In this document: one piece after another, positions 52,670 to 62,150 of the stretch
Position numbering within the stretch: position 1 is the stretch's first letter
Layout: the number at the start of each line of letters is the position of its first letter
Assembly: GCF_000797495.1 (NCBI RefSeq)
Contig: NZ_JTGN01000004.1
Location: 401,017 to 465,016, forward strand
DNA: 64,000 nt
Reading direction: 5' to 3'
Source of the DNA: Robinsoniella peoriensis
GTDB lineage: Bacteria; Bacillota; Clostridia; Lachnospirales; Lachnospiraceae
The notes under the pieces: model-generated
Seen by the model: only the letters and a program-made list of their open reading frames with translations
What the model was told of the DNA's origin: nothing
Database searches by the model: none
Made by a program: the position numbers and the translations under genes

Positions 52670-53662
52670 ATGCAGACACCCAGATTATTTACGGTTTTAC
52701 CGGATTATGTATGTACACCGGACGGAATGGAAATAGACAAAAACGGAGATTTAATCCTATCCTGTCCCAATTATGCAGAAGATGCTTTGGCAGGATGCGT
52801 GATACGCATTGACAAAGAAAAAAAGATTACAAAATGGTTTGACGTTCCCGTTCACCCGGAAACAGGAATTGCAAGAAATATGGGAATTGCTTTTGATGAT
52901 GCTTATAACATCTATATCTGCGATAACCAGGGCTGGTCGGGAAAGGAAGAACTGGCATTTAAGGGACGGGTATTGAAAATTACGGCTGATGAAAACGGCA
53001 TCAAAAGCTGGCATACCGTTGCCACAGGTATGGAACATCCCAACGGCATACGGATCCGGGGAGACTACATGTATGTCACCCAGAGTTATCTGACAAAAGT
53101 GCCTGCGCCGGACGGAAGCGGACATTTAGTCAGCTGCGTGTACCGTTTTGGCCTGGATGAAGAAAACATACAAATTACCAATACAATGGATGATGAGCAT
53201 ATTTTTACGACTTTTATTACGGAGAACGAAGATTGCCAGTATGGTGCAGACGGCATAGTGTTCGGAAAAGACGGCAGTCTCTATGTAGGCAATTTTGGGG
53301 ACGGCGCCGTACACCGGATTACATTTGCCCCGGACGGAAGCTGTAGTGGAAATGAAATATTCGCAAAGGATGCTTCTCAACTGAAGTCTACGGATGGAAT
53401 GGTTTGTGATGAGAAAGGCAATATTTACATTGCGGATTTCTCGGATAATGCCATAGTTAAAGTACATCCGGACGGCAAGGTTGAAAGAATTGCCCAAAGC
53501 CCTGACTGTGATGGCCTGGATGGTGGCTTAGACCAGCCGGGAGAACCGATTATATGGGAAGGAAAAATAATTGCTTCCTGCTTTGACCTGGTAACAGGCG
53601 AGGGAAAGGTCAATACGGCACATGAGATGCCGGCAACTATGGCTGAACTGGATCTGGAGTAA
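52670..53662 (+). CDS. SMP-30/gluconolactonase-like beta-propeller
   Basis: 330 residues of six-bladed propeller repeats (DGMEIDKNGDLILSC; HPNGIRIRGDYMYV; GADGIVFGKDGSLYVGNF; STDGMVCDEKGNIYIADF). Glu/Asn/Asp positions fit the single-metal lactonase site of the SMP-30 family, which hydrolyses aldonolactones. No signal peptide. AAGGAGG seven bases before ATG. Last gene of the operon; the preceding 129 bp gap is AT-rich with direct TTAGGAATT repeats. Presence of a lactonase would imply a sugar lactone intermediate formed by a dehydrogenase. Confidence 0.87.
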   Translation: MQTPRLFTVLPDYVCTPDGMEIDKNGDLILSCPNYAEDALAGCVIRIDKEKKITKWFDVPVHPETGIARNMGIAFDDAYNIYICDNQGWSGKEELAFKGRVLKITADENGIKSWHTVATGMEHPNGIRIRGDYMYVTQSYLTKVPAPDGSGHLVSCVYRFGLDEENIQITNTMDDEHIFTTFITENEDCQYGADGIVFGKDGSLYVGNFGDGAVHRITFAPDGSCSGNEIFAKDASQLKSTDGMVCDEKGNIYIADFSDNAIVKVHPDGKVERIAQSPDCDGLDGGLDQPGEPIIWEGKIIASCFDLVTGEGKVNTAHEMPATMAELDLE

Positions 53663-53679
53663 AGTTATAGTGGGGTTTC

Positions 53680-53738
53680 GCGCTTTTTGGTGGCACGCGG
53701 GCATTCACCGAGACTCCATCTACAAAGCGTCCCCTTCC
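53680..53738 (+). repeat. Dispersed repeat copy
   Basis: 53680-53706 matches the reverse complement of 409-435 at 26 of 27 bases (GCGCTTTTTGG...GGGCATTC), and 53715-53738 matches 522-545 exactly. The two pieces lie in one orientation here, whereas near the window start they are arranged around the palindrome. Confidence 0.75.
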
Positions 53739-53804
53739 ACAACTAAACTTCAAAATAATGCGAATAATTGATCCCATCTCAACCGTTCACACCAGTAATA
53801 AAAT

Positions 53805-53843
53805 ACCCTGCAGCCCGGATTAAACCAAATCTGCAGGGTTCTT
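53805..53843. terminator. Bidirectional terminator
   Basis: ACCCTGCAG (53805-53813) pairs with CTGCAGGGT (53831-53839); TCTTTTTG follows on plus and ATTTTATTA on minus. It separates the lactonase gene from the convergent deoC. Confidence 0.85.
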
Positions 53844-53850
53844 TTTGTTC

Positions 53851-54546
53851 CTAATTTCCTTTTTCCTCAAGATACTCCTTTAATATTTTTAAAGAGCTGC
53901 TGGTACCAATCCGTTCTGCTCCGGCATCGATCATAGCCTTACAGTCTGCCCAGGAACGTATGCCGCCTGCAGCTTTAACTTTAACTTCGCTGCCTGCTGT
54001 TTCTTTCATCAGACGTACATCCTCTGCAGTGGCACCGGAGGTGCCAAAACCCGTACTGGTCTTAATAAAGTCCGGCTTTACTTCTTTTGCAATTGCTGCC
54101 ACCGTCCTGATTTCGTCCTTTGTCAGATAACAGTTTTCAAAAATCACTTTTATCAGCGCATTTCTGGAATGGCAGGCACTTACCATTTCTTTCATTTCCC
54201 TTTTAATATAATCCGTATTGCCATTTTTTAATTCTCCGATATTTATCACATAGTCGATTTCATCTGCCCCGTTTTCAATCGCATTTATGGCTTCAAATAC
54301 CTTGGTTTCGATGGTGGTCTGTCCCAGAGGGAAGGAGATGGCAGCACCTACGTGGATGCCGGTATTTTTTAACAAATCCCTGCAAAGCGATACCGGAGAG
54401 GAATTGATGGCTACCATGGCACAATTCAGTTCTTTTGCTTCCCGGCAGAGATCCTCAAACATAGAAACGTTTGCATAAGGGCTTAAGTTGGTATGGTCAA
54501 ATAACTTGCATAATTCGTTTTGGGTTATAGTTTTGCTGTTGTACAT
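53851..54546 (-). CDS. deoC: Deoxyribose-phosphate aldolase-type enzyme
   Basis: 231-residue class I aldolase barrel. The Schiff-base lysine is K162 in [14 protein letters not shown], with a second conserved lysine K191 in [10 protein letters not shown] and Asp98 in [10 protein letters not shown]. DeoC cleaves 2-deoxyribose 5-phosphate to acetaldehyde and glyceraldehyde 3-phosphate; close homologues can act on related deoxysugar phosphates. ATG 54546 is used: the longer frame to 54639 runs into the dehydrogenase gene. There are no nucleoside phosphorylase or phosphopentomutase genes here, so the usual nucleoside-salvage role is not implied; the neighbours suggest a carbohydrate route. Confidence 0.93.
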   Translation of the reverse strand: MYNSKTITQNELCKLFDHTNLSPYANVSMFEDLCREAKELNCAMVAINSSPVSLCRDLLKNTGIHVGAAISFPLGQTTIETKVFEAINAIENGADEIDYVINIGELKNGNTDYIKREMKEMVSACHSRNALIKVIFENCYLTKDEIRTVAAIAKEVKPDFIKTSTGFGTSGATAEDVRLMKETAGSEVKVKAAGGIRSWADCKAMIDAGAERIGTSSSLKILKEYLEEKGN

Positions 54547-54580
54547 AGCTGTTCTCACTTTCTTTTTTGATATCCTGTTA

Positions 54581-55615
54581 TTAGAAAATAATGATTCCTT
54601 TTTTGGAAATTTCTCTGCGCTCCAGACGCGCAAAGGCATCTGAAATCTGGGAGAAGGAAAAGTAGTCGGAGATGTAATCCTTGAGACGGATAGTACCCTT
54701 TTTCAACCATTCATTGATCTGTTCATTTACCTGTCCTTCTTCTGCTTTAGAGGGAAACTGCTGGAACTGCAGCTGCCAGTTGTAGCCGGAACGGCTCCAG
54801 TCCAGGTTCATCTCACAGGTGGGAGAAATGCCATAACAGCATATTTTTCCACCGTCACAGATATATTCCATAGCCTGGTTAATCAGAGATGTCATGCCCA
54901 CTGCATCCAGCACATATTGCACTCCGGAAGGAAAAATTTCGTGAATTTTTCTATTGACACTTACTTTCTGGCTATTAAAGGCATATGCGGCGCCTCTTTC
55001 TTTTGCTTCTTGTAATTTCTCATCTATGATGTCAAAGGCGATGAGGTTTTGGATGCCCAAAAGAGAGAGGAATTTAATAAATGTCTGCCCCACCGGACCG
55101 CAGCCGAAGACTGCAACGCTGTCTCCCTCCTTAATACCGAACCGTTTGATGGAACTCAAAACCTCCCGCAGAGTGATAATCATGGCTCCGTCAACCGGAT
55201 CCACAAAGTCCGGGAGAATGGTCTGGGCATAGGCGCATTCCGGTGCAGTTCCTTTGGGGTATGCGGCAAGGTCATGTACCACTGCGTATTCGCTAAAGGC
55301 ACCCCAGGCGGACTGCAGACTGCCATAAAGCTCCGGGTCAGGATCAACAAAGGGGAGAAGAACTTTATCCCCTACATGAAAGGACGTGACTTCACTGCCC
55401 AGTTCCACGACTTCCCCCACACCTTCATGACCCAGCATCAGGGGATACATTTCTGTGTTGAAGCCCTTGAACTGCCGGTGGATCAATTTGGCATCGGTGC
55501 CGTTACAGATCCCGCAGCTGATGGTCTTTACCAGAGCTTGTTTTGATGAATACCTGGGAACCGGAATTTCCTTTACCAATAGAGTACCGTCTTTTTCTAC
55601 GATTAGAGATTTCAT
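54581..55615 (-). CDS. Zinc-dependent MDR alcohol/polyol dehydrogenase
   Basis: 344-residue medium-chain dehydrogenase. Catalytic zinc ligands: C37 (CGICNGTD) and H63-E64 (LGHEGVGEV). The usual four-cysteine structural zinc lobe is absent. NAD-binding motif [15 protein letters not shown]. It should oxidise a sugar alcohol or secondary alcohol. Reads from the promoter within the 40 bp palindrome at 55646 and is followed 34 bp later by deoC. AGGAGG about seven bases before ATG. Confidence 0.9.
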   Translation of the reverse strand: MKSLIVEKDGTLLVKEIPVPRYSSKQALVKTISCGICNGTDAKLIHRQFKGFNTEMYPLMLGHEGVGEVVELGSEVTSFHVGDKVLLPFVDPDPELYGSLQSAWGAFSEYAVVHDLAAYPKGTAPECAYAQTILPDFVDPVDGAMIITLREVLSSIKRFGIKEGDSVAVFGCGPVGQTFIKFLSLLGIQNLIAFDIIDEKLQEAKERGAAYAFNSQKVSVNRKIHEIFPSGVQYVLDAVGMTSLINQAMEYICDGGKICCYGISPTCEMNLDWSRSGYNWQLQFQQFPSKAEEGQVNEQINEWLKKGTIRLKDYISDYFSFSQISDAFARLERREISKKGIIIF

Positions 55616-55645
55616 TTTGTATTGCCTCCTTTTTTGAATTGCATT

Positions 55646-55685
55646 GCTATAATGTTGGTATGTACCTACATACCAACATTATAGC
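55646..55685. promoter_or_regulatory. Perfect 40 bp palindrome, GntR operator with embedded promoter
   Basis: Arms GCTATAATGTTGGTATGTA (55646-55664) and its exact complement (55667-55685) around CC. The core ATGTACCTACAT is the reverse complement of the 12-mer at 39445. TATAAT occurs in each arm; the minus-strand one (55683-55678) serves the dehydrogenase gene, with TGTACA 17 bp upstream. Confidence 0.85.
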
Positions 55686-55725
55686 AGAAAGAATTGAAAA
55701 TGTACAGAAATAATTATTGCTTTCT

Positions 55726-55737
55726 ATGTAGGAATAT
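55726..55737 (+). promoter_or_regulatory. Degenerate GntR site at the gntR promoter
   Basis: ATGTAGGAATAT shares the ATGTAGG half of the operator and lies just upstream of TATTATAAA, a likely -10 region for gntR. Consistent with autoregulation. Confidence 0.5.
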
Positions 55738-55781
55738 TATAAAATAATGACAATGGAAATGTGATTCAGGAGGTGGGAAAG

Positions 55782-56534
55782 ATGATTTTAGAAGAAGGTA
55801 AGTTAGATAAAAGTGTGCCGATTCCGCTGTATTTTCAGTTGAAAGAATTAATTATGGAAGAAATCCGCCAGGGTAATTATGAAAGTGGTGCAATGATTCC
55901 GACTGAGAAAAACATCAGCGATTTTTATCAGATAAGCAGAACTACTGTTCGACAGGCGATTACAGAGCTGGTTCAGGAGGGCTGGCTTTACCGGGTAAAA
56001 AGCAAGGGAACATTTGTAACCCAGAAGAAAATTCAGCAGGATTTTATGCAGAAGCTGGAGACATATGAAGAACAAATGGAACGGCTGGGGATGAAGCCGG
56101 GGACAAAAGTATTGGAATTCCGGGTGCTTTATGCATCTCACATGGTAGCGGAGAAGCTTCAGATACCTGAGAAATCAGAGGTGATCTACCTGTACCGGAA
56201 GCGTTTTGCGGATGATATCCCCATTGTGCTGGTGGAAACATACCTGCCCCTTGAGGGCTGCGAGTTCCTGCTGGAACTGGACATGGAGCAGGAATCTCTG
56301 TATAAGAATCTGGCAAACAGAGAGGATAAGAAGATTTGCTATGTAAAGAGGATCGTAGAGGCTGTGGAGGCTACTACCAATGATGTGAAACTTATGAATA
56401 TTCGTAAAGGAAAGCCTATCCAGAAATTTGAGACCACGGGCTATAATGAACTGGGAAAACCTGTGGAATATTCCATTGCCAGATACCGGGGCGATTATAA
56501 CCGCTTTGAGGTAACGATATTTACTCAGGATTAA
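55782..56534 (+). CDS. GntR-family regulator, HutC/UTRA type
   Basis: 250 residues: N-terminal GntR winged helix (PIPLYFQLKELIMEEIRQGNY; TEKNISDFYQISRTTVRQAI) and C-terminal UTRA ligand domain (about 85-245; YRKRFADDIPIVLVETYLP). ATG 55782 is supported by AGGAGGTG at 55768; the frame opens at GTG 55761. UTRA domains usually sense phosphorylated sugars or metabolites. It is divergent from the dehydrogenase/aldolase pair, and the shared 12-mer at the kinase promoter marks the kinase as its distant target. Confidence 0.94.
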   Translation: MILEEGKLDKSVPIPLYFQLKELIMEEIRQGNYESGAMIPTEKNISDFYQISRTTVRQAITELVQEGWLYRVKSKGTFVTQKKIQQDFMQKLETYEEQMERLGMKPGTKVLEFRVLYASHMVAEKLQIPEKSEVIYLYRKRFADDIPIVLVETYLPLEGCEFLLELDMEQESLYKNLANREDKKICYVKRIVEAVEATTNDVKLMNIRKGKPIQKFETTGYNELGKPVEYSIARYRGDYNRFEVTIFTQD

Positions 56535-56603
56535 TGAATGCTTTCAACCCCATTTGCGATGCGTATTTTACCGGTGTTATTCAAATAAAATAATCAGACT
56601 GTA

Positions 56604-56638
56604 GACAACTAGCCTCCTACGGAGGCGGTTGTCTTTTT
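56604..56638 (+). terminator. Rho-independent terminator
   Basis: GACAAC and GCCTCC pair with GGAGGC and GTTGTC around a short loop (56604-56633), followed by TTTTT. It ends gntR. Confidence 0.9.
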
Positions 56639-56789
56639 ATTCTTTGACGAATAACGGCCAAATGGTAATTAGATTAAGCAAAAGAAAAGGCAGGTGTTTG
56701 TAATGATGGGGAGAAAGGATTATCCAAACGATTTGAAGGCACCGGCTTATTTGAAAAAATCTAAGTGTGAAGAATTATTATTATTTACC

Positions 56790-56841
56790 TTGACGTTTCC
56801 ACATGAACATGTTACTATCACTTTACCGACAGACAGTCGGT
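56790..56841 (+). promoter_or_regulatory. TetR gene promoter and operator
   Basis: TTGACG (56790-56795), 17 bp, TACTAT (56813-56818). At the start point lies ACCGAC-N5-GTCGGT (56825-56830 and 56836-56841), an inverted repeat of the type bound by TetR repressors. Confidence 0.7.
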
Positions 56842-56876
56842 CTATAAAATAAAAAAGATAAAGTGGAGGAAAATAA

Positions 56877-57563
56877 ATGAGGGTCGTTAAAGAAGCTGAG
56901 GAACGCAGAAATGAAATTTTGGATGCTGCAGACGAGTTATTTGGAGAGAAAGGATTTGACGGAACAAGTACGAATGATATTCTCAGCAAGGTCAATATAG
57001 CAAGGGGGACACTGTATTATCACTTTAAGTCCAAAGAGGATATAATGAATGCTCTCATTGACCGCTATAATGTGCGTCTTTTAAGCAGAGCCAGGAAGAT
57101 TGCAGATGATAAGAGCATTCCGGTGGATGAACGCATGGTACGCGTTGTTATGGCATTGAATATAGGAAGCGGGAGCGGTAAGAAAATAATTGAACATATA
57201 CATAAACCGCAAAATGCGCTTATGCATCAGAAAATACAAAAGGTTGTACTGAATGGTGTTCCGGGGATATTATCCGGTATTATCTGCCAGGGGATTGAGC
57301 AGGGGATGTTTTACACACCTTTTCCCTATGAATGTATGGAAATGATTATTGCATATACCAATATGGTTTTTGACGGTGATATGGTGGATCTGTCCGAAGA
57401 AGACCGCATTTCCCGCATCCAGGCACTGATTTTTAATATGGAAAGGCTCCTGGGAGCTAAAGAGGGTAGTCTTATGTATGTGATGCAGATGTTTGGCATA
57501 GACAAGGAAAATATGGGGGAAGTTCCCATGAAAAAATCGGAAAGCAGGGAAATTTATGAATGA
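56877..57563 (+). CDS. TetR-family transcriptional regulator
   Basis: 228 residues. N-terminal TetR helix-turn-helix (RRNEILDAADELFGEKGFDG; ILSKVNIARGTLYYHFKSKEDIMNALI), then an all-helical ligand domain. Its last 8 bp overlap the permease gene, so regulator and exporter are co-expressed and probably relieved together when the ligand binds. Likely binds ACCGAC-N5-GTCGGT in its own promoter. Confidence 0.93.
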   Translation: MRVVKEAEERRNEILDAADELFGEKGFDGTSTNDILSKVNIARGTLYYHFKSKEDIMNALIDRYNVRLLSRARKIADDKSIPVDERMVRVVMALNIGSGSGKKIIEHIHKPQNALMHQKIQKVVLNGVPGILSGIICQGIEQGMFYTPFPYECMEMIIAYTNMVFDGDMVDLSEEDRISRIQALIFNMERLLGAKEGSLMYVMQMFGIDKENMGEVPMKKSESREIYE

Positions 57564-59874
57564 CAGAATTATCCGAAACGACATGTTAAAAAGTAAGGCA
57601 ATAACTCTGATGACTGTAATTTTTGTGGCGGCGGCAGCAATGCTGGTTTCTCTGGCAGCAATACTGGGGGTCAATCTATTTGGTGCTATTGATACCCTGA
57701 TGACCCAGGCGAAGACGCCTCATTTTATGCAGATGCATGCCGGTGAAATTAATATGGAGCGTCTGGCTGAGTTCGCAGCCGCTGATGAAAATGTAGAGGA
57801 ATTTCAGGTGCTGGAGTTCCTGGGCATAGAAGGATCACAAATGGTATTTGGTGAAAACTCTCTCTCCGATAATGTTCAGGATAATGGGTTAAGCGTGCAG
57901 AGTGAAAAATTTGATTTTCTGCTGGATCTGGGCGGTAATGTTATTCACGTATCGGATGGAGAGATTTATGTTCCGATTTGCTATGGGAAGGATCAAACGG
58001 TAAAAGTGGGTGACAAGGCGGTGATAAGCGGTAAAGAGTTTATCGTTGCAGGGTTTCTACGGGATTCACAGATGAATTCTACCCTTTCATCTTCCAAGCG
58101 TTTTCTGGTTAGCAAACAGGATTATGAGGTTCTGAAAGGTACAGGAAGCAGTGAATATCTGATCGAATTTCGATTAAAAGATGCTTCCAAATTATCCGCA
58201 TTTGAAACAGCATATACCAATGCAGGGATGGAAGCAAACGGTCCAATGATTACCTACCCGTTATTTAAAACGATTAATGCAGTCTCCGATGGAATGATGA
58301 TCGGGATTATACTGCTGGTTAGTGTACTGGCAGTGGCAATTGCATTCATGTGTATACGTTTTACGCTCCTTGCAAAAATGGAAGACGATTATCGGGAAAT
58401 TGGAGTGATGAAAGCCATTGGCCTTCGTGTATCGGAAATCAAAAAAATTTATCTTATAAAATATATCGTAATTGCATTGACCGGATCAATTCTAGGATTC
58501 GCCTTGTCTTTTCTATTTAAAGGGGTACTGCTTGAAAATATCCGGCTGTATATGGGAGAAAGTGAAAATGAATTTGCTGCCCTGCTTTTTGGCATCATCG
58601 GGATACTGGCTGTATTTTCAGCGATCATAGCCTATGTAAACGGCGTCTTGAGACGCTTTCGGAAAATATCTCCGGCCCAGGCAATTCGTTTTGGAACTTC
58701 CCGGGAGAAAGCCTCCGGGACGAAATATTTTAGTCTGAGCAAGAACCGGCTGCTGGATACAAATCTGTTTCTTGGAGTGAAAGATGTTCTGGCAAGAAAG
58801 GGGATTTATGGTACGATGCTGGGTGTGCTGGTTCTTGCGGCATTTATTGTTATTGTTCCACAGAACCTTTACAACACTATTTCAGGAGAAAATTTCTTTA
58901 CTTATATGGGCATCGGAAAATGTGATATACGGATTGACCTGCAGCAGACCGACCATATTCCGGAAAAAACAGCAGAGATTCTTGATACAATGAAGTCAGA
59001 TCAGGATATCGAAAAATATGTGGTTCTGACAACGAAAACCTTTCCGGTTAAGTTGGATAATGGACTGGAAGAACGCATAAAAGTGGAGCTTGGAGATCAT
59101 TCGGTTTTCCCGGTTCAGTATTCAAAAGGCAGAGCACCTTCCGGTGATAACGAAATCGCACTGTCTGTTCTGAACAGTGAAGAGCTTGGAAAAACGGTTG
59201 GTGATGTGGTTACATTGATAATAGATGGAAAGGTAAAAGAACTAACTGTCTGCGGGCTGTATTCGGACATAACAAATGGAGGGAAAACTTCAAAAGCCTC
59301 TTTTCGCGACCATTCACCGGATATCATGTGGAGCATGTTTTCCGCAAAGCTTGCTGATCATTCTTTCGTTGCGGAAAAAGGAGCCGAATATGCGCAGAAA
59401 TTTGCATATGCGAAAGTTTCAGAGATTGATGAATATGTGAATCAGACGCTTGGAAATCTGATCAGTTCCGTTGGAAAGGCTTCATTTGGGGCAATGGCTG
59501 CATCTCTTTTCATAACCGCATTAATTACGCTGATGTTTATGAAAATGCTGGTTGCAAAAGACAGATATGCCATTGCTGTAATGAAAGCAATAGGATTTAA
59601 AAATTCAGATCTTATAAAACAGTATATTTTCCGATCAGTATTCGTTCTGCTAATTGGAATTGTACTTGGTACTATTTTGGCAAATACACTTGGCGAATTG
59701 ATCGCTGGCCTGGTAATTTCTTCATTTGGCGCTTCGTCTTTTCAGTTCGTGGTCAATCCATTTTCAGCCTACCTTTTATGTCCGCTGATGATGGTATGCA
59801 CGGTACTGATCGCAACGATTATCGGCACCAAAGGAGCAGGACAAATCAAAATATCCGACAATATAAAGGAGTAG
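57556..59874 (+). CDS. FtsX-type ABC permease with two FtsX domains
   Basis: 772 residues. One helix at about 15-37, a long external region to about 245, an FtsX helix trio (about 250-380), a further helix (about 420-440), a second external region (about 445-640) and a final FtsX trio (about 650-765). This ten-helix, two-external-domain plan is typical of MacB/LolC-like or antimicrobial-peptide exporters in Firmicutes. It functions with the ATPase starting three bases after its stop. Cargo unknown; a toxic compound sensed by the TetR protein is likely. Confidence 0.9.
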   Translation: MNDRIIRNDMLKSKAITLMTVIFVAAAAMLVSLAAILGVNLFGAIDTLMTQAKTPHFMQMHAGEINMERLAEFAAADENVEEFQVLEFLGIEGSQMVFGENSLSDNVQDNGLSVQSEKFDFLLDLGGNVIHVSDGEIYVPICYGKDQTVKVGDKAVISGKEFIVAGFLRDSQMNSTLSSSKRFLVSKQDYEVLKGTGSSEYLIEFRLKDASKLSAFETAYTNAGMEANGPMITYPLFKTINAVSDGMMIGIILLVSVLAVAIAFMCIRFTLLAKMEDDYREIGVMKAIGLRVSEIKKIYLIKYIVIALTGSILGFALSFLFKGVLLENIRLYMGESENEFAALLFGIIGILAVFSAIIAYVNGVLRRFRKISPAQAIRFGTSREKASGTKYFSLSKNRLLDTNLFLGVKDVLARKGIYGTMLGVLVLAAFIVIVPQNLYNTISGENFFTYMGIGKCDIRIDLQQTDHIPEKTAEILDTMKSDQDIEKYVVLTTKTFPVKLDNGLEERIKVELGDHSVFPVQYSKGRAPSGDNEIALSVLNSEELGKTVGDVVTLIIDGKVKELTVCGLYSDITNGGKTSKASFRDHSPDIMWSMFSAKLADHSFVAEKGAEYAQKFAYAKVSEIDEYVNQTLGNLISSVGKASFGAMAASLFITALITLMFMKMLVAKDRYAIAVMKAIGFKNSDLIKQYIFRSVFVLLIGIVLGTILANTLGELIAGLVISSFGASSFQFVVNPFSAYLLCPLMMVCTVLIATIIGTKGAGQIKISDNIKE

Positions 59875-59877
59875 CGC

Positions 59878-60645
59878 ATGAAAGAAAATAAAAATATATT
59901 ATCCGGTGAAAATATTGTTAAATCATATGGAAACGGAGCTGAAAAATGTAATGTTTTAAACGGAGTTTCTCTTTCTGTAAAAGAGGGAGAGTTCGTTGCA
60001 ATTATGGGGCCGTCCGGATCCGGAAAATCTACACTGATGTTTGCGATGAGCGGCATGGATGAAATCGACAGCGGAAAGGTTCTGTTTGATGGGATAGATT
60101 TAGCTGGGTTTCGGGAAGAGGAACTGGCTGATATCCGCAGAACCAAAATGGGATTTGTATTTCAGCAACCGACTCTGCTGAAAAACCTCAATATACTGGA
60201 TAATATTATGCTTCCATCCATGCCGGGCAGGAGAAAAAATGTAAAACAGCTTACAGAAAAAGCCAGGATGCTCATGAAGAAGACTGGAATCGGGAAATTG
60301 GAAAATCGTGATACCACACAGGTATCCGGAGGACAGCTTCAGCGTGCCGGCATATGCCGTGCCTTAATGTGCGATCCCAAAATTATCTTTGGGGATGAGC
60401 CCACAGGTGCACTTAATTCCAATGCGGCGCAGGAAATCATGGATATTTTTTCTAAAATCAATAGAGAAGGAACGGCGGTAATGCTGGTAACCCATGACCC
60501 TAAAATAGCAGCCAGGACAGAGCGTGTCCTGTTTATGCAGGATGGTAAAATAGACAGTGAACTGCGGCTACCCAAATTTGACGGAAGAGATTTTGAAAGC
60601 CGTACGGAGGAAGTGACAGGGGAGATGCTGAGGATTGGGATTTAA
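59878..60645 (+). CDS. ABC transporter ATP-binding protein (LolD/MacB type)
   Basis: 255 residues: Walker A GPSGSGKST, Q-loop VFQQPTLLKNLN, signature VSGGQLQRAGICRA, Walker B IIFGDEPTGALN and the H-loop MLVTHDPKIA. Powers the FtsX-type permease. A terminator follows at 60663. Confidence 0.94.
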   Translation: MKENKNILSGENIVKSYGNGAEKCNVLNGVSLSVKEGEFVAIMGPSGSGKSTLMFAMSGMDEIDSGKVLFDGIDLAGFREEELADIRRTKMGFVFQQPTLLKNLNILDNIMLPSMPGRRKNVKQLTEKARMLMKKTGIGKLENRDTTQVSGGQLQRAGICRALMCDPKIIFGDEPTGALNSNAAQEIMDIFSKINREGTAVMLVTHDPKIAARTERVLFMQDGKIDSELRLPKFDGRDFESRTEEVTGEMLRIGI

Positions 60646-60662
60646 TGCAGCTGAATTCTATT

Positions 60663-60695
60663 AAGCTGCCGGAGATAGAACCCGGCAGCTTTTTC
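60663..60695 (+). terminator. Rho-independent terminator
   Basis: AAGCTGCCGG (60663-60672) pairs with CCGGCAGCTT (60682-60691), followed by TTT. It closes the TetR/exporter operon. Confidence 0.9.
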
Positions 60696-60809
60696 TATGG
60701 GTAAAGCAAGACAGATTTCGTTAATTTAATTCTTACCGAAGATGACATCAAAAGAGAGGATATAAAAATTATATTATGCTAAACTGTAAAACAGAAAGGA
60801 GGCGGTGAG

Positions 60810-61694
60810 ATGGAATGGCTGCGGCAGCTCAGCAGGGCAATCGATTATATAGAGGAAAATCTGGAAGGTGAGATATCTTATGACGAGGCGGCAAAATTAG
60901 CCTGTTGCTCCACGTACTATTTCCAACGCATGTTTTCTTACATAGCAGGAATTAGTTTATCCGAGTATATCCGCAGGCGGAGAATGTCTCTGGCGGCATT
61001 TGAATTGCAGGCAAGCAATATTAAAGTAATGGATGTTGGGATGAAATATGGGTATCAGTCACCCACATCTTTTAACCGTGCATTTCAGAGTGTTCACGGT
61101 GCAGCACCAACGGCAGCCCGGGTAAAAGGGACAATGCTGAGTGCTTATCCCCGGATTAGCTTTTCCATAACAGTAACAGGAGGTGAAAATATGAGGTACC
61201 GTATAGAGCAAAAAGAAGCATTTCGTGTAATAGGAGTAAGGACAGCCTTAAAAGAAGATTCAGAATATAATTTTCATATGGTACCAAAGTTTTGGAAAAA
61301 GATGCTGGATAGTCCGGCATATCAGGAAATATGTTGTCTGTCAGAAAAGAATGGTTCTGACATTTTTGGAATCTCTTCTTATGAAGATCCCAGGAATATC
61401 TATTACTATATTGCGGCCCGCTCAGACAGGGTGGTACCAAAAGGCATGACGGAGCTTGAGATTCCTGCAGCTACCTGGGCAGTTTTTGAAGGGAATGATC
61501 CATATCGGGATTCGATACAATCAATATTTAGGCGCTTCCTGACAGAATGGCTTCCATTTTCCAATTACGAATATGCCCACCTGCCGGATATCGAGGTGTA
61601 TCCCATGCAGACCGGTAACAAAATGAGCAGCAAAGCAGAGATCTGGATTGCAGTAACGAAGCCGGACGAAGAAAAATCGGAGGATAACAGATGA
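60810..61694 (+). CDS. AraC regulator with GyrI-like effector domain
   Basis: 294 residues: N-terminal AraC double helix-turn-helix (about 8-108; [20 protein letters not shown] and [24 protein letters not shown]) followed by a GyrI/Rob-type small-molecule domain (about 125-290). Rob/SoxS-like regulators of this layout bind hydrophobic drugs through the GyrI part. AGGAGGCGG precedes ATG. Its stop overlaps the next gene by four bases (ATGA), so it is coupled to a second GyrI protein and an exporter. Confidence 0.93.
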   Translation: MEWLRQLSRAIDYIEENLEGEISYDEAAKLACCSTYYFQRMFSYIAGISLSEYIRRRRMSLAAFELQASNIKVMDVGMKYGYQSPTSFNRAFQSVHGAAPTAARVKGTMLSAYPRISFSITVTGGENMRYRIEQKEAFRVIGVRTALKEDSEYNFHMVPKFWKKMLDSPAYQEICCLSEKNGSDIFGISSYEDPRNIYYYIAARSDRVVPKGMTELEIPAATWAVFEGNDPYRDSIQSIFRRFLTEWLPFSNYEYAHLPDIEVYPMQTGNKMSSKAEIWIAVTKPDEEKSEDNR

Positions 61695-62149
61695 ATTATA
61701 GCATAGAAATAAAGGAATTTGAACCGATACGCATTGCATTTATGTGCTATAAAGGTATGTCAGATAAAGCGAATAAAGTATTTCCCAATGTGTTCAAGTC
61801 AATCAGCGGCAGGTCCAATGGAGCTCCATTTTTCTGCTTTTATAAAATAGACCCGAATACAAAATATGCCGAGATGGAATTATGTGTTCCTACGAATGAA
61901 CAACCAAAAGGAAATGGGATTGAAATAAAAGAAATGCCCCGGATACGTGCACTTTGCACAACCCATCTTGGTCCTTATGAAACATTGGGAAATGCATATG
62001 CTGCTATGGAACAATATGCAAAAGAGCGCGCTTTGCCTATACAAATGCCATTTCGGGAGGTTTATATAAAAGGTCCCGGAATGTTATTAAAAGGAAATCC
62101 GGATAAGTATGTGACGGAAATCATTTTTCCGTTAGGTGAGGAGGAATAG
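61691..62149 (+). CDS. Stand-alone GyrI-like small-molecule-binding protein
   Basis: 152 residues covering a full GyrI-like alpha/beta domain ([83 protein letters not shown]). Related proteins sequester or hydrolyse drugs (cyclopropanoid hydrolase activity is known in the superfamily) or inhibit gyrase. Here it sits between the drug-type regulator and exporter, so a drug sponge or hydrolase role is most plausible. Translation coupled to the regulator by ATGA. Confidence 0.9.
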   Translation: MNYSIEIKEFEPIRIAFMCYKGMSDKANKVFPNVFKSISGRSNGAPFFCFYKIDPNTKYAEMELCVPTNEQPKGNGIEIKEMPRIRALCTTHLGPYETLGNAYAAMEQYAKERALPIQMPFREVYIKGPGMLLKGNPDKYVTEIIFPLGEEE

Positions 62150-62150
62150 T

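Noticed and set aside
56703..56852. 49-codon frame before the TetR gene
   Set aside because: It spans the TetR promoter and operator, and the codon pattern is AT-rich intergenic; a leader peptide is possible but unsupported.
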